A stretch of DNA of 64,000 nt from NCBI GenBank assembly GCA_016933255.1, contig JAFGBF010000018.1, positions 210,133 to 274,132 on the forward strand, in the 5' to 3' direction. Below, piece after piece: positions 25,932 to 33,908 of this stretch. The notes beneath the pieces were generated by a model. The model made no database searches. It saw only the letters and a program-made list of their open reading frames with translations, and was not told where the DNA came from. Source of the stretch: Candidatus Krumholzibacteriota bacterium (GTDB taxonomy: Bacteria > Krumholzibacteriota > Krumholzibacteriia > Krumholzibacteriales > Krumholzibacteriaceae). How positions within the stretch are numbered: position 1 is the stretch's first letter; the number at the start of each line of letters is the position of its first letter. The position numbers and the translations under genes were made by a program.

Positions 25932-26615
25932 ATGGTTAGCTTATTTGCTCTGTTGCTTGTGCTGGTGCTTTCTGCACTGATAATAAAAGTCGGGTCTATC
26001 TCACTCCGGATGACGGGGCTTGATAAAGAAACAGCCGCGTTTCAATCGCTCTCTGCCTTTACCGGGACCGGTTTTACCACTTCTGAAGCGGAGAATATCG
26101 TAAACCACAGGGAAAGACGCAAGATCGTCAAGACATTGATGATCCTGGGGAATATCGGGATCGTCTCAGGACTGGCGATGCTGTTTCTATCGTTCCAGGG
26201 AGAGAGTTTTTCAAACGCTCTCGCTAAACTGGGGGTTCTCGGGCTCGCGGTCCTTGCTCTCGTCGGATTTCCGATCGCGAAAGGTCTCGATAACGTAGTC
26301 GACAGGTTCATAACGAAGAGGCTCTCGAAGATGACTCATTTTTCGATGGGGGCATTCTCCGAGATACTCAAACTCGCGAGCGGATACGGGATAGCCGAGC
26401 TTCTTATTCCCGATTCCCACGCGCTTGCCGGCAGGAAACTGATGGAGACGGATCTGAGCCAGAGCAACATTCTTGTCCTTGCGATCAAGAGGGGCTTTCA
26501 CCTGATCGCGGCTCCCAAGGCTGTTGAAGAGATAAGAGCGGGAGACAGGCTGGTCTGTTTCGGATATCTTAAGGGAATGTCGAAGCTCGCCCGGCAGGAC
26601 GAGAAAGCCGAGTGA
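25932..26615 (+). CDS. Half-Trk-like membrane pore segment fused to an RCK_C (TrkA-C) domain
   Basis: A 227-residue protein. One helix (residues 3-22) is followed by a re-entrant-loop-like SLSAFTGTGFTTSE (about residues 38-51), which resembles the selectivity-filter loops of TrkH/KtrB proteins. Two more helices follow (about 57-75 and 83-105). The tail contains the RCK_C domain (about residues 145-220). This M-P-M layout with a ligand-binding tail is smaller than any normal Trk transporter, so it may be a channel or a regulatory subunit. It is distinct from the full TrkH/TrkA pair at 53.5-55.6 kb. Confidence 0.6.
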   Translation: MVSLFALLLVLVLSALIIKVGSISLRMTGLDKETAAFQSLSAFTGTGFTTSEAENIVNHRERRKIVKTLMILGNIGIVSGLAMLFLSFQGESFSNALAKLGVLGLAVLALVGFPIAKGLDNVVDRFITKRLSKMTHFSMGAFSEILKLASGYGIAELLIPDSHALAGRKLMETDLSQSNILVLAIKRGFHLIAAPKAVEEIRAGDRLVCFGYLKGMSKLARQDEKAE

Positions 26616-26641
26616 CGACTTTTTGATCCTTTATACCGATC

Positions 26642-26680
26642 AACGGCGGGATCTGCATTCAGCAGATCCCGCCGTTTGTA
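26642..26680 (+). terminator. Strong intrinsic terminator
   Basis: Perfect fifteen-base arms AACGGCGGGATCTGC (26642-26656) and its complement (26662-26676), with a five-base loop and TTTGTA after. It ends the half-Trk gene and could also terminate ino1 from the other side. Confidence 0.85.
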
Positions 26681-26749
26681 TCAGGTCCTCTTCCACGCGG
26701 TCGACGGCTCGCGCGGAATCTTCTGTGTCTATTGCCTCGCTGGAACAGG

Positions 26750-28063
26750 TCAGTCGTAATATTCCTGCCCGAGGTGCGTGATCATATCTTCCCCCTGGAT
26801 ATACCTGAGCGTGTTCTTCAGCTTCATCAGCTGGATGAAGAGATCGTGTTCGGGATACAGCTCGGGGGCATGCTGCGGCGATTTGAAATAGAAAGAGAGC
26901 CATTCCTGGATCCCCTTGAATCCGATTCTTGACGCCAGATCGAGGAAAAGGGCAAGGTCAAGAACGATCGGTGCGGCGAGGATGCTGTCCCGGCAGAGAA
27001 AATCGACCTTGATCTGCATCGGATATCCGAGCCATCCGAAGATATCGATATTATCCCAGCCTTCCTTGTTATCGCCTCTCGGAGGATAGTAGTTGATCCT
27101 TACCTTGTGATAGAACTTGTCATAGAGTTCGGGATAGAGTTTCGGCTGCAGGATATGTTCAAGTACAGACAGCTTGCTCTCTTCCTTCGTCTTGAACGAT
27201 TCGGGGTCGTCGAGTACCTCGCCGTCCCTGTTGCCGAGGATATTGGTGGAGAACCATCCGTTAAGTCCGATAAGACGGGCCTTGAATCCGGGAGCGAGGA
27301 TCGTCTTCATCAATGTCTGCCCCGTTTTAAAATCTTTCCCGCAAACCGGGACTTCGTTCTTGTGGGCAAGCTCCATGAGAGCGGGGATATCTACCGTCAG
27401 GTTGGGAGCACCGTTGGCAAAAGGTATGCCGAGAGAAAGTGCGGCATAAGCGTAGATCATGCTGGGAGCGATATTCGGGTCGTTTTCTTTCATCCCTTTC
27501 TCGAAAGCATCGAGACTCATATGGACGTCCGACGGTTTTATGAATATCTCCGTGCTGGCGCACCAGACGATGACCAGCCTGTCGCAGTCATTCTTTTTCT
27601 TGAATTCGGTCATATCGGTCATAAGCTGCTCAGCCAGATCGAGCCAGTTCTTGCCTTTCTTGACCCAGCTCCCGGAAAGTTTCTTGACATATTTCTGGTC
27701 GAAGACAGCTTTCATCGGTTTGATAGATTCTAGAAAAGGCTTTATCGCGTCGATCGTCTCTTTGTGCAGCACGCCAGCTTTTGCCGCCGCCTGATATGCA
27801 TTATCCTCGAAGATGTCCCATCCGCCGAATACAATATCGTCAAGATCTGCCAGAGGGACAAAATCCTTTACCATCGGGGTCCTGTTCTCAGTCCTTTTCC
27901 CGAGTCTGATAGTGCCCATCTGCGTCAGCGAGCCGATCGGTTTGGCCTGCCCTTTGCGGATCGCTTCTACTCCGGCCATAAAAGTAGTAGAAACAGCACC
28001 CATTCCCGGCGTCAGTATTCCCAGTTTTCCCTGAGGTTTTCCTGGTTTTTTCTTGATCTCCAT
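26750..28063 (-). CDS. ino1: Myo-inositol-1-phosphate synthase
   Basis: A 437-residue enzyme that converts glucose 6-phosphate to inositol 1-phosphate with bound NAD. A Rossmann start, ILTPGMGAVSTTFMAG, is followed by the inositol-synthase core: NGAPNLTVDIPAL, CGKDFKTGQT, a GWFSTNILGNRDGEVL segment and, near the end, the GWDNIDIFGWLGYPMQIKVD region. A strong AAGGAGG stands before the ATG. An inositol monophosphatase for the next step is on the opposite strand, two genes away. The promoter overlaps the divergent LysR promoter. Confidence 0.9.
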   Translation of the reverse strand: MEIKKKPGKPQGKLGILTPGMGAVSTTFMAGVEAIRKGQAKPIGSLTQMGTIRLGKRTENRTPMVKDFVPLADLDDIVFGGWDIFEDNAYQAAAKAGVLHKETIDAIKPFLESIKPMKAVFDQKYVKKLSGSWVKKGKNWLDLAEQLMTDMTEFKKKNDCDRLVIVWCASTEIFIKPSDVHMSLDAFEKGMKENDPNIAPSMIYAYAALSLGIPFANGAPNLTVDIPALMELAHKNEVPVCGKDFKTGQTLMKTILAPGFKARLIGLNGWFSTNILGNRDGEVLDDPESFKTKEESKLSVLEHILQPKLYPELYDKFYHKVRINYYPPRGDNKEGWDNIDIFGWLGYPMQIKVDFLCRDSILAAPIVLDLALFLDLASRIGFKGIQEWLSFYFKSPQHAPELYPEHDLFIQLMKLKNTLRYIQGEDMITHLGQEYYD

Positions 28064-28168
28064 AGGTCCTCCTTGATTATGATCCAGCGTACGATCCCTT
28101 CGCTGAACCGTAGATAGATCTTACTGCTTCTTCTTCAGCAGCAATATTATGGCTGCCTTGCATATGCG

Positions 28169-28196
28169 ATAATATCCTCTTGACAAAATAAGTCAA
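28169..28196 (-). promoter_or_regulatory. Sigma-70-type promoter for ino1
   Basis: On the minus strand, TTGACT (28196-28191), a 16-base spacer, and TATTAT (28174-28169). It overlaps the -35 of the divergent lysR promoter. TTGAC at 28180-28184 and GTCAA at 28192-28196 form a dyad, a possible LysR site. Confidence 0.65.
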
Positions 28197-28208
28197 ATTT
28201 ATAATAAT
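28180..28208 (+). promoter_or_regulatory. Promoter of the lysR-inositol monophosphatase pair
   Basis: TTGACA (28180-28185) precedes an AT-rich TATAATAAT (28200-28208). Spacing is 14 to 17 bases depending on the -10 register. The perfect inverted repeat at 28201-28233 overlaps this -10 and the start codon. Confidence 0.5.
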
Positions 28209-28233
28209 TATGAAATCTATAAATAATTATTAT
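28201..28233. repeat. Perfect 11-base inverted repeat overlapping the lysR start
   Basis: ATAATAATTAT (28201-28211) and ATAATTATTAT (28223-28233) are exact complements with an 11-base spacer. Because the sequence is AT-rich the match could be casual, but its position over the -10 box and ATG makes it a plausible operator. Confidence 0.45.
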
Positions 28234-29164
28234 GGAACTAAGAACCCTCAAATATTATCTCAGTCTTGCCGAGAGAGGCAGTTTTACGGCTGCGGCGAAG
28301 GATCACTTTGTCACTCAGCCCGCGATAAGCATACAGCTTAAAAAACTGCAGAACGAGCTTGGTACGATACTGTTCGAAATCGATAAAAGGGAGATAAGAT
28401 TCACCGAACCGGGCAAGATCGCGCTTGATTATTCCAGAAGATTAGTTGAACTCGAAAAAGAATTTGTCCGGGAGATGAACGATCTCGAGGGATTGAAGAA
28501 GGGCAAGCTGTTGATAGGGACGATAGATGCTGCGAGCATCTATGTCCTTCCGAATGTATTCTCAAGATTCAGGGAGAGATACCCAGGAATTGAAGTGGAT
28601 CTGGAGATCTCATCGACCCTTCCTCTTCTGCGTGATCTGGAAAATGGAAAACTCGATATTGTCGTCGGCACTCTTCCAGTCTCCGACCGCGAAAGATTCG
28701 AGGTATTTTCCGTATACGACGAGGAACTCATTCCGATCGCGTCGCCGGATCATCCCCTCGCGTCAGAAGGGGAAGTCAGTTCCGCCCGATTTGCCGAATA
28801 TCCCTTCATCTGTTTTCAGCGCGAATCGGTCACGAGGGCGATGATAGAAGAATTATTCAGGAAAAGAAAGATCGACCTGAAGATAACGATGGCAATCGAC
28901 AGCCAGGAGGCGATACGGAACCTGGTCATCTCGGGGCTTGGCCTGAGTATTCTTCCCGAGTGGACGGTCCGGGACCAGATAAAGTCGGGAAGCCTTACGG
29001 GTCTCAAGATACGGGGGCTCGCTATGCGGAGGGAGATCGGCCTGATAATCCCTTCAGGACGCTATATCCCCTCTACAGCCCGGGCGTTTCTCGGAGTGTT
29101 GAAAGACGAGATGGGTGTCGATCTTCCGCCGCGATTGACAGTTACAGAAGGAGAGTCGAGATGA
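28232..29164 (+). CDS. LysR-family transcriptional regulator
   Basis: A 310-residue regulator. The N-terminal helix-turn-helix contains GSFTAAAKDHFVTQPAISIQ (about residues 17-36), the typical LysR DNA-binding helix. An effector-binding domain follows, with two alpha/beta lobes and PHPLA-like and EWTV segments. It is divergent from ino1, and its stop overlaps the inositol monophosphatase start (ATGA at 29161). It probably controls inositol synthesis, inferred from context; the ligand is unknown. Confidence 0.88.
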   Translation: MELRTLKYYLSLAERGSFTAAAKDHFVTQPAISIQLKKLQNELGTILFEIDKREIRFTEPGKIALDYSRRLVELEKEFVREMNDLEGLKKGKLLIGTIDAASIYVLPNVFSRFRERYPGIEVDLEISSTLPLLRDLENGKLDIVVGTLPVSDRERFEVFSVYDEELIPIASPDHPLASEGEVSSARFAEYPFICFQRESVTRAMIEELFRKRKIDLKITMAIDSQEAIRNLVISGLGLSILPEWTVRDQIKSGSLTGLKIRGLAMRREIGLIIPSGRYIPSTARAFLGVLKDEMGVDLPPRLTVTEGESR

Positions 29165-30003
29165 GAAGCAGGATAGACGCCGCCAGGGATGCGATACTTT
29201 CGGCCGGATCTTTGATCAAGGAGACTTTCGGGCGGGAACTCTCGGGCGAGGTCAAGGAAAAGGACAGGAATGATTTTGTGACTGCCACCGATCTTGCGAG
29301 TGAAAAGCTGATCACAGAGACTCTTAGATCGGCATTTCCGGAGATAGGAATCCTGGCCGAGGAAAAAGCGGCTCCCGGGTCGGGGAAAGAGCTGTGGGTA
29401 ATAGATCCGCTTGACGGGACGACGAACTTTATACACGGGTATCCGTCGATCGGGGTCAGCATCGCCCTTCTGGTCGAGAACAGGGTCGAAATAGGACTCG
29501 TCTACGACCCTCTGCGCGAAGAGCTGTTCGAGGCGCTCAGAGGGGAAGGGGCCTACTGCAACAGCGTAAGGATCAGGGTGTCGGAAACGGCAGAGCTTAC
29601 AAATGCTCTTCTTGGTACCGGGTTTCCTTTCAAAGCATCGGGGCATATCGACCGCTACCTTTATCTTTTCAAGGATCTTTTTCTCAGATGCAGGGGAATA
29701 AGACGGGCCGGCGCCGCAGTCCTCGATCTCAGCCATGTAGCTTCGGGAAGGCTTGACGGTTTCTTTGAACTTCATCTGCAGCCGTGGGACATTGCCGCAG
29801 GGTCTTTGCTCGTGCAGGAGGCAGGGGGACGCGTGAGCGATTTTTTCGGAGAGCCGTACTGCATTTCGAGAGGTAACATCATAGCATCGTCTCCAATGAT
29901 CCACGGGTATCTAGTAGAAGCTGCTTCGAGGATATTCGACCGCGACCAGCTGAAAGAGCTTTCCAACGATCTGATTCAGGGTGAAATCAAGAAAGGACCG
30001 TAG
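29161..30003 (+). CDS. Inositol monophosphatase family protein (SuhB-like)
   Basis: A 280-residue magnesium-dependent sugar phosphatase. The metal-binding motifs are EEK (about residue 68), IDPLDGTTNF (about residues 81-90) and PWDIAAGSLL (about residue 210). It removes phosphate from inositol 1-phosphate, completing the path from Ino1. The ATG at 29161 overlaps the lysR stop by four bases. A longer frame begins earlier but runs through the LysR gene. The sequence also fits other members such as fructose-bisphosphatase or CysQ-like enzymes. Confidence 0.88.
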   Translation: MRSRIDAARDAILSAGSLIKETFGRELSGEVKEKDRNDFVTATDLASEKLITETLRSAFPEIGILAEEKAAPGSGKELWVIDPLDGTTNFIHGYPSIGVSIALLVENRVEIGLVYDPLREELFEALRGEGAYCNSVRIRVSETAELTNALLGTGFPFKASGHIDRYLYLFKDLFLRCRGIRRAGAAVLDLSHVASGRLDGFFELHLQPWDIAAGSLLVQEAGGRVSDFFGEPYCISRGNIIASSPMIHGYLVEAASRIFDRDQLKELSNDLIQGEIKKGP

Positions 30004-30026
30004 TGGTGATTACGGTCCCTTCTTTC
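29991..30026. terminator. Terminator-like hairpin
   Basis: GAAAGGACCGTA and TACGGTCCCTTCTTTC are complementary around the spacer GTGGTGAT, with one unpaired base in the 3' arm. The stem overlaps the monophosphatase stop and is followed by a short T-rich stretch. It sits between converging genes. Confidence 0.7.
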
Positions 30027-30051
30027 TGCGAACTATATGTGATGATGAGGA

Positions 30052-31176
30052 TCAGTCAGTAAAATAACAGTCGTTTACCCACTGTCCGTGGAAGAATCCA
30101 TATCCTTGCGCATCTGATACCCATTCACCCCTGAGAGCTCCCTCGCGCGTAAGGTAGCGTCCGAGCCATTTGCCTTTGAACCATCCGAACGGAGGCTCCT
30201 CGGCATAGAGCGCGGGCGATATCCCGTAATCCCCAACCAGTATTCCCATATATTTCCCGTAGATGTTGATATACTTGCCGAAGAATTTCTGTTCTCCGAT
30301 GCTGTTTGTTCCGGCGATACCCCTGAGGAATCCGGCAGCTATACCGTGTTCGTTGAACCAGACACCCCTGAAGACTCCCAGCAGGACCCCCTTAAGTTCA
30401 CCCGATTCCTCGTCGAAAAGAGAATCAGGCTCGGTGCTGTTCCAGTTTCCGAAGAGATATCCGTTCGGACAATCGGGGGGTATGATGTGACTGCCGAGCA
30501 TTATGCCATTTCCGCATCTGTCGGTCCGCTCGACCATATGCATCGCTTCAAGCTCTTCGATAGAAAAAGTCCTTTCGAAAGGACCGGCTTTGATATGAAG
30601 CGCCGGAGTGACGGTCTCGGTTTCCGAACTGTCGCTGAACGTATAATATTCGGGTCCGGGAGGGAGTACAAGCTTGACCTCGATACCGTCGACGTGAGGA
30701 CAGGTCTTTGAGACCCATTCGATCGTCGATCCGTCTATCCTCGTTATCTCTTCATTCAGGTCAAATCCTATCTCTTTAACAATCAGTATATATCCGCCCT
30801 CGAAACGCATTCCGCCGGTCCAGTCTACCGCACAGCACTCTTCGGCCGATCTTTCGTTCACTGCGTTGACGAGATTCCCCCAGATCGACCTAAATCTGAA
30901 GACTTTTGCGTACCGATTCCTGATGACGGCTTCCAAGGCATCGTCGTTTTCCAGAGGATCGCCGTATAAAGGCTCATCTCCCATGAGCTCGAATTTGTAT
31001 TCTTCCCCGAACGCGGGGTTTTCGTCGGTAGGCGTATAGCCGCCTGTCGGAGAATTGAGATCGATCACCGCCGGGGTGATCTCGTTATCGGGTGTGGTTG
31101 TTGAATCGAAGAAATTGCATCCTGCCCCCAGGAATATCACCAGAGCTATAAGCCCCAGCATCTTGCCCCTGTGCAT
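30052..31176 (-). CDS. Lipoprotein of unknown function with aromatic-Gly C-terminal repeats
   Basis: A 374-residue protein starting at ATG 31176 after GGGGAGATAGG. A signal helix ends in the lipobox LGAGC (Cys20), so it is lipid-anchored. The middle contains cysteine pairs (ECC, CPHVD, CGNG). The last 170 residues repeat short Gly-aromatic units such as GNW, GVFRGVW, GFLRG, FGKY, GKYMG, GWFKGKW, GEW and FFHGQW, resembling MORN-like repeats but not a clear match. I do not recognise the family. It may be a surface or envelope protein binding lipid or sugar. Confidence 0.6.
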   Translation of the reverse strand: MHRGKMLGLIALVIFLGAGCNFFDSTTTPDNEITPAVIDLNSPTGGYTPTDENPAFGEEYKFELMGDEPLYGDPLENDDALEAVIRNRYAKVFRFRSIWGNLVNAVNERSAEECCAVDWTGGMRFEGGYILIVKEIGFDLNEEITRIDGSTIEWVSKTCPHVDGIEVKLVLPPGPEYYTFSDSSETETVTPALHIKAGPFERTFSIEELEAMHMVERTDRCGNGIMLGSHIIPPDCPNGYLFGNWNSTEPDSLFDEESGELKGVLLGVFRGVWFNEHGIAAGFLRGIAGTNSIGEQKFFGKYINIYGKYMGILVGDYGISPALYAEEPPFGWFKGKWLGRYLTREGALRGEWVSDAQGYGFFHGQWVNDCYFTD

Positions 31177-31637
31177 CCTATCTCCCCTTTCAGCTGAGAT
31201 CCTTTTTCAGCCCGGATCGACCAATACTTATACCTGATTTCCCTGGATCGATCCGCCCGTTTTTCTGCCAGCCTTCCTCTCAGGCCTTCAGTTTTTCCCT
31301 TGCAGAGAGAGTGCCGAACTGACAAAAAATCCAAAATTATTATAATTTAGTGTTAATAAAGGAAATAGGTCTAAGCTAAAAAATTTTCAAACTCTACGAA
31401 ATGAAAGAAGTGTACTATTTCGTTCGATCTGTTCAGATTGGTGTTCTGTCCGGTGCACTGATTCATACGGCGTACCGCTGAGGCCGGGATCACGGATTGG
31501 CTGATCCAGCGGAAAATGGTCTGATAGGGATATATTTCTCTGGATGCTGATTTATTCAGTATCGCTGAAACAACGCCGTCTCGATATTCGTACTCCAGAT
31601 AACTGTCAGACTTATACGATGCCACAAGGGGGAAAAA
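31177..31637. other. Intergenic region with a plus-strand promoter and long leader
   Basis: There is no convincing gene in these 461 bases. A plus-strand promoter lies at 31319-31346, so about 280 bases of transcript precede the next gene. The leader has a 26-codon frame (31401-31481) without a visible ribosome site. I see no known RNA family. Confidence 0.5.
31319..31346 (+). promoter_or_regulatory. Sigma-70-type promoter with long leader
   Basis: CTGACA (31319-31324), a 16-base spacer, and a perfect TATAAT (31341-31346). Transcription would start near 31353, about 285 bases before the next gene. Confidence 0.6.
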
Positions 31638-32213
31638 ATGATGAAAAAACTATGTATGATCTCTGCGATGGCTCTTTTCATTGTCCTGCCTGTATCTCAT
31701 GATCTCTGCGCCGGAAGGTGCGATATCGATTCTTCCGGCGGCCCGTTCAGGGGCGAAGATATATCGATCGATATCGAAGACGGTCTCCTTACAATAGAGT
31801 GTGAGGATTATGATGATATCGTCGAGATCACTGAAGATTACAGGCTTTACGTGAACGGCAGTGAGATCGAGACCGGAAGTAAAGAGAAAAAGCTCCTGAG
31901 AGTTTATTATCAGCAGTACGAAGATATAGTCGAATATGCCGGAGAGATAGCTGCTGAAGGGGCAAAGCTTGGAGTCAAAGGGGCCAGTCTCGGCCTGAAA
32001 GCGGTTGCAAATATCGTCAAGCTGGTCCTTGACGACTATGATTCCGGCAACCTTCAGAGAGATATGGAAAAGGAATCCGACAAGATAGAAAGGGCCGCCA
32101 GAAAGCTTGAAAAGAAGGCTGAGAAACTCGAAGATGTCGCTGAGGATTTCGAGAAGACACATGTGAAACTTAGAAGATCGATAGATGAGCTCGATGATCT
32201 TGAATGGTTCTGA
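31638..32213 (+). CDS. Secreted coiled-coil protein of unknown function (DUF2884/YggN-like)
   Basis: A 191-residue protein with an AAGGGGG Shine-Dalgarno. A signal peptide (about residues 1-25, ending CAG) is followed by acidic strand-like repeats (DIEDGLLTIECED, YRLYVNG). The C-terminal half is alpha-helical with a heptad-rich, Lys/Glu coiled coil (RAARKLEKKAEKLEDVAED). This layout resembles the periplasmic DUF2884 proteins. The function is unknown. An ATG three bases downstream is an equal start. Confidence 0.6.
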   Translation: MMKKLCMISAMALFIVLPVSHDLCAGRCDIDSSGGPFRGEDISIDIEDGLLTIECEDYDDIVEITEDYRLYVNGSEIETGSKEKKLLRVYYQQYEDIVEYAGEIAAEGAKLGVKGASLGLKAVANIVKLVLDDYDSGNLQRDMEKESDKIERAARKLEKKAEKLEDVAEDFEKTHVKLRRSIDELDDLEWF

Positions 32214-32260
32214 GAGGCCGGGGCCAGGAACCTGATCGTCTCAAAAAGGAGATATGTTAA

Positions 32261-32614
32261 ATGGAGCAACACGTCACAATCCTCGGGGTCCTGAATATAG
32301 CATGGGCAGCGGTCGAGATAATGATCGCGCTGTTAATATTTGTAGCTGTCGCCGGCGGGGGGATGCTGTCGGGAGATATCGAAGTGATGACGGTCACGAC
32401 GACGGTCGGATTTATTATATCCTTTGTCTGTCTTGTCTTTGCCGTTCCGGGCCTTATCGGAGGCATTGCTCTGCTAAAACGCCGTGAATGGGGAAGGATA
32501 CTCACCCTTGTCATAGGTTTTTTGCGGATGCTCATTATCCCTCTGGGGACGATACTCGGTATATATACGATATGGGTTCTTTTGAACGATGATGCTAAAA
32601 AACTGTTTGTATAG
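32261..32614 (+). CDS. Small four-helix membrane protein
   Basis: A 117-residue protein with four hydrophobic helices. A central VPGLIGGIALLKRREWGRILTLV motif lies between helices 3 and 4. It has a good AGGAGATATG ribosome site. It has the same architecture as the protein of the next gene, so the two form a tandem paralogue pair. The motif (GGxxLLKxRxWAR) occurs in small uncharacterised membrane proteins; the function is unknown. Confidence 0.6.
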   Translation: MEQHVTILGVLNIAWAAVEIMIALLIFVAVAGGGMLSGDIEVMTVTTTVGFIISFVCLVFAVPGLIGGIALLKRREWGRILTLVIGFLRMLIIPLGTILGIYTIWVLLNDDAKKLFV

Positions 32615-32729
32615 GGCTGGTCTGGAGGATCGCACAGATGTTATCACTGTTGCTTGAGATATTTTATCTTATCCGTTACGGGATCTAGACTACTATCGAT
32701 CGATCCGAACGATCGGGAGGGAGACACGG

Positions 32730-33176
32730 GTGAAAAACAATATTACCGTCATAGGTGCGATTCATATCTCATGGGGATTGCTGGGAATGTTCAACGCCAT
32801 GGTTCTTCACATCATACTGGGCAGCGCAGGAATGATCACTGGGGATTACGAAGTGCAGAGGATACTTGGCCTTATAGCTTCGAGCATCTCCATTCCCCTT
32901 TTTGCCCTCGGGATACCGGCAATAGCGGGAGGGATCGGGATATTGAAAACAAGATCATGGGCAAGGATACTCCTTCTCGCGTACAGCTTTGTCAATCTTC
33001 TCTTTATCCCGTTTGGTACTGTCCTCGGTATCTTTACGATCAAGTTTCTTCTTGATAAGGAAACGGTCGAGTTGTTTGCCGGATCGAAAGCCGCTTCGAC
33101 AGGATCGAAGTATGAAAGTCCAATGACCGGTTCGGGATCTGGACTCACCGCTGAAGAAGATGAAGATATTCTATAG
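32730..33176 (+). CDS. Small four-helix membrane protein, paralogue of the preceding gene
   Basis: A 148-residue protein with a GTG start after GGGAGGGAG. It has the same helix pattern as its neighbour and the motif GGIGILKTRSWARILLL. The C-terminal tail is hydrophilic and Ser/Gly-rich with an acidic end. It converges on the ABC permease gene. The function is not known. Confidence 0.6.
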   Translation: MKNNITVIGAIHISWGLLGMFNAMVLHIILGSAGMITGDYEVQRILGLIASSISIPLFALGIPAIAGGIGILKTRSWARILLLAYSFVNLLFIPFGTVLGIFTIKFLLDKETVELFAGSKAASTGSKYESPMTGSGSGLTAEEDEDIL

Positions 33177-33203
33177 ACCCCGCCGGAGTCAGATTAAAGC
33201 CGC

Positions 33204-33908
33204 CTATATGAATCTTTCTCTCTTCTGCAGGTTAAGGAGTCCGTAGAGCAGGGAAAGGGCAGATCCAACGGAGAGATATATCCTGTTTTTCAGTATGATC
33301 CCCGCAAATACAGATTCGTTCTCATAATCCGAGAAAGGATTGAGGAAGAGGTTCCACTTGCTGTTGGAGAGAGGTTCCGCGGCGATCCAGAAAGTCATGC
33401 CTATGACGATCATTATCACTGCCGTGCCGTTACCGTTTTTGACAAGAGTAGAGAACATGAAAGAAATACATCCGAGAAAGAATATAGGGAACATGAGCTG
33501 GTAGACCATATCGACGACAGGTACGCTGACAAGGGCTATGGAGCTGAGTATGGTCAGGCAGATAAGGATAAAGAACACTATGACCCAGGTCAGGATCATC
33601 CGGACTCCCCACACTTTGTATCTGTAATCGGGAATACCGAAAAGGATCTCTATCATCCTCGAATCGACATCGTTCTGTATTCCGAAGACGCTCGGATAGA
33701 AGATCAGGAGTATGCCGGGGAAAAGCAGAAGGTTATAGATCGTTCCCGGATCCGGGTCTGAATCGGAATTAAAGAATATGATCGCTGCTACAAGAAGAAA
33801 AAAGAGGAACGAAGCCAGAAGAAAATAGATGAATCTGTTGGCGAAGATGATCTTCAGATTGTATCTCGCTATTCTTACGATAAGATCTGCCGAGTTTTTC
33901 AGTCTCAT
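33204..33908 (-). CDS. ABC-2 type transporter permease
   Basis: A 234-residue inner-membrane permease with six helices. The ATG at 33908 follows GGAGGTGCATA, with the stop of the upstream fusion gene overlapping it (TAATG), so the two are translationally coupled. The layout fits ABC-2 permeases: a cytosolic start, a helix pair, the VDSRMIEILFGIPDYRYKVWG loop and C-terminal helices. It is the probable membrane partner of the ATPase domain fused to the RND protein, by position. It is the last gene of the hybrid transport operon. Confidence 0.75.
   Translation of the reverse strand: MRLKNSADLIVRIARYNLKIIFANRFIYFLLASFLFFLLVAAIIFFNSDSDPDPGTIYNLLLFPGILLIFYPSVFGIQNDVDSRMIEILFGIPDYRYKVWGVRMILTWVIVFFILICLTILSSIALVSVPVVDMVYQLMFPIFFLGCISFMFSTLVKNGNGTAVIMIVIGMTFWIAAEPLSNSKWNLFLNPFSDYENESVFAGIILKNRIYLSVGSALSLLYGLLNLQKRERFI

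Noticed and set aside
31371..31625. An 84-codon minus-strand frame in the gap before the coiled-coil gene
   Set aside because: It has no good ribosome site, no recognisable domain, and overlaps the leader of the plus-strand promoter.
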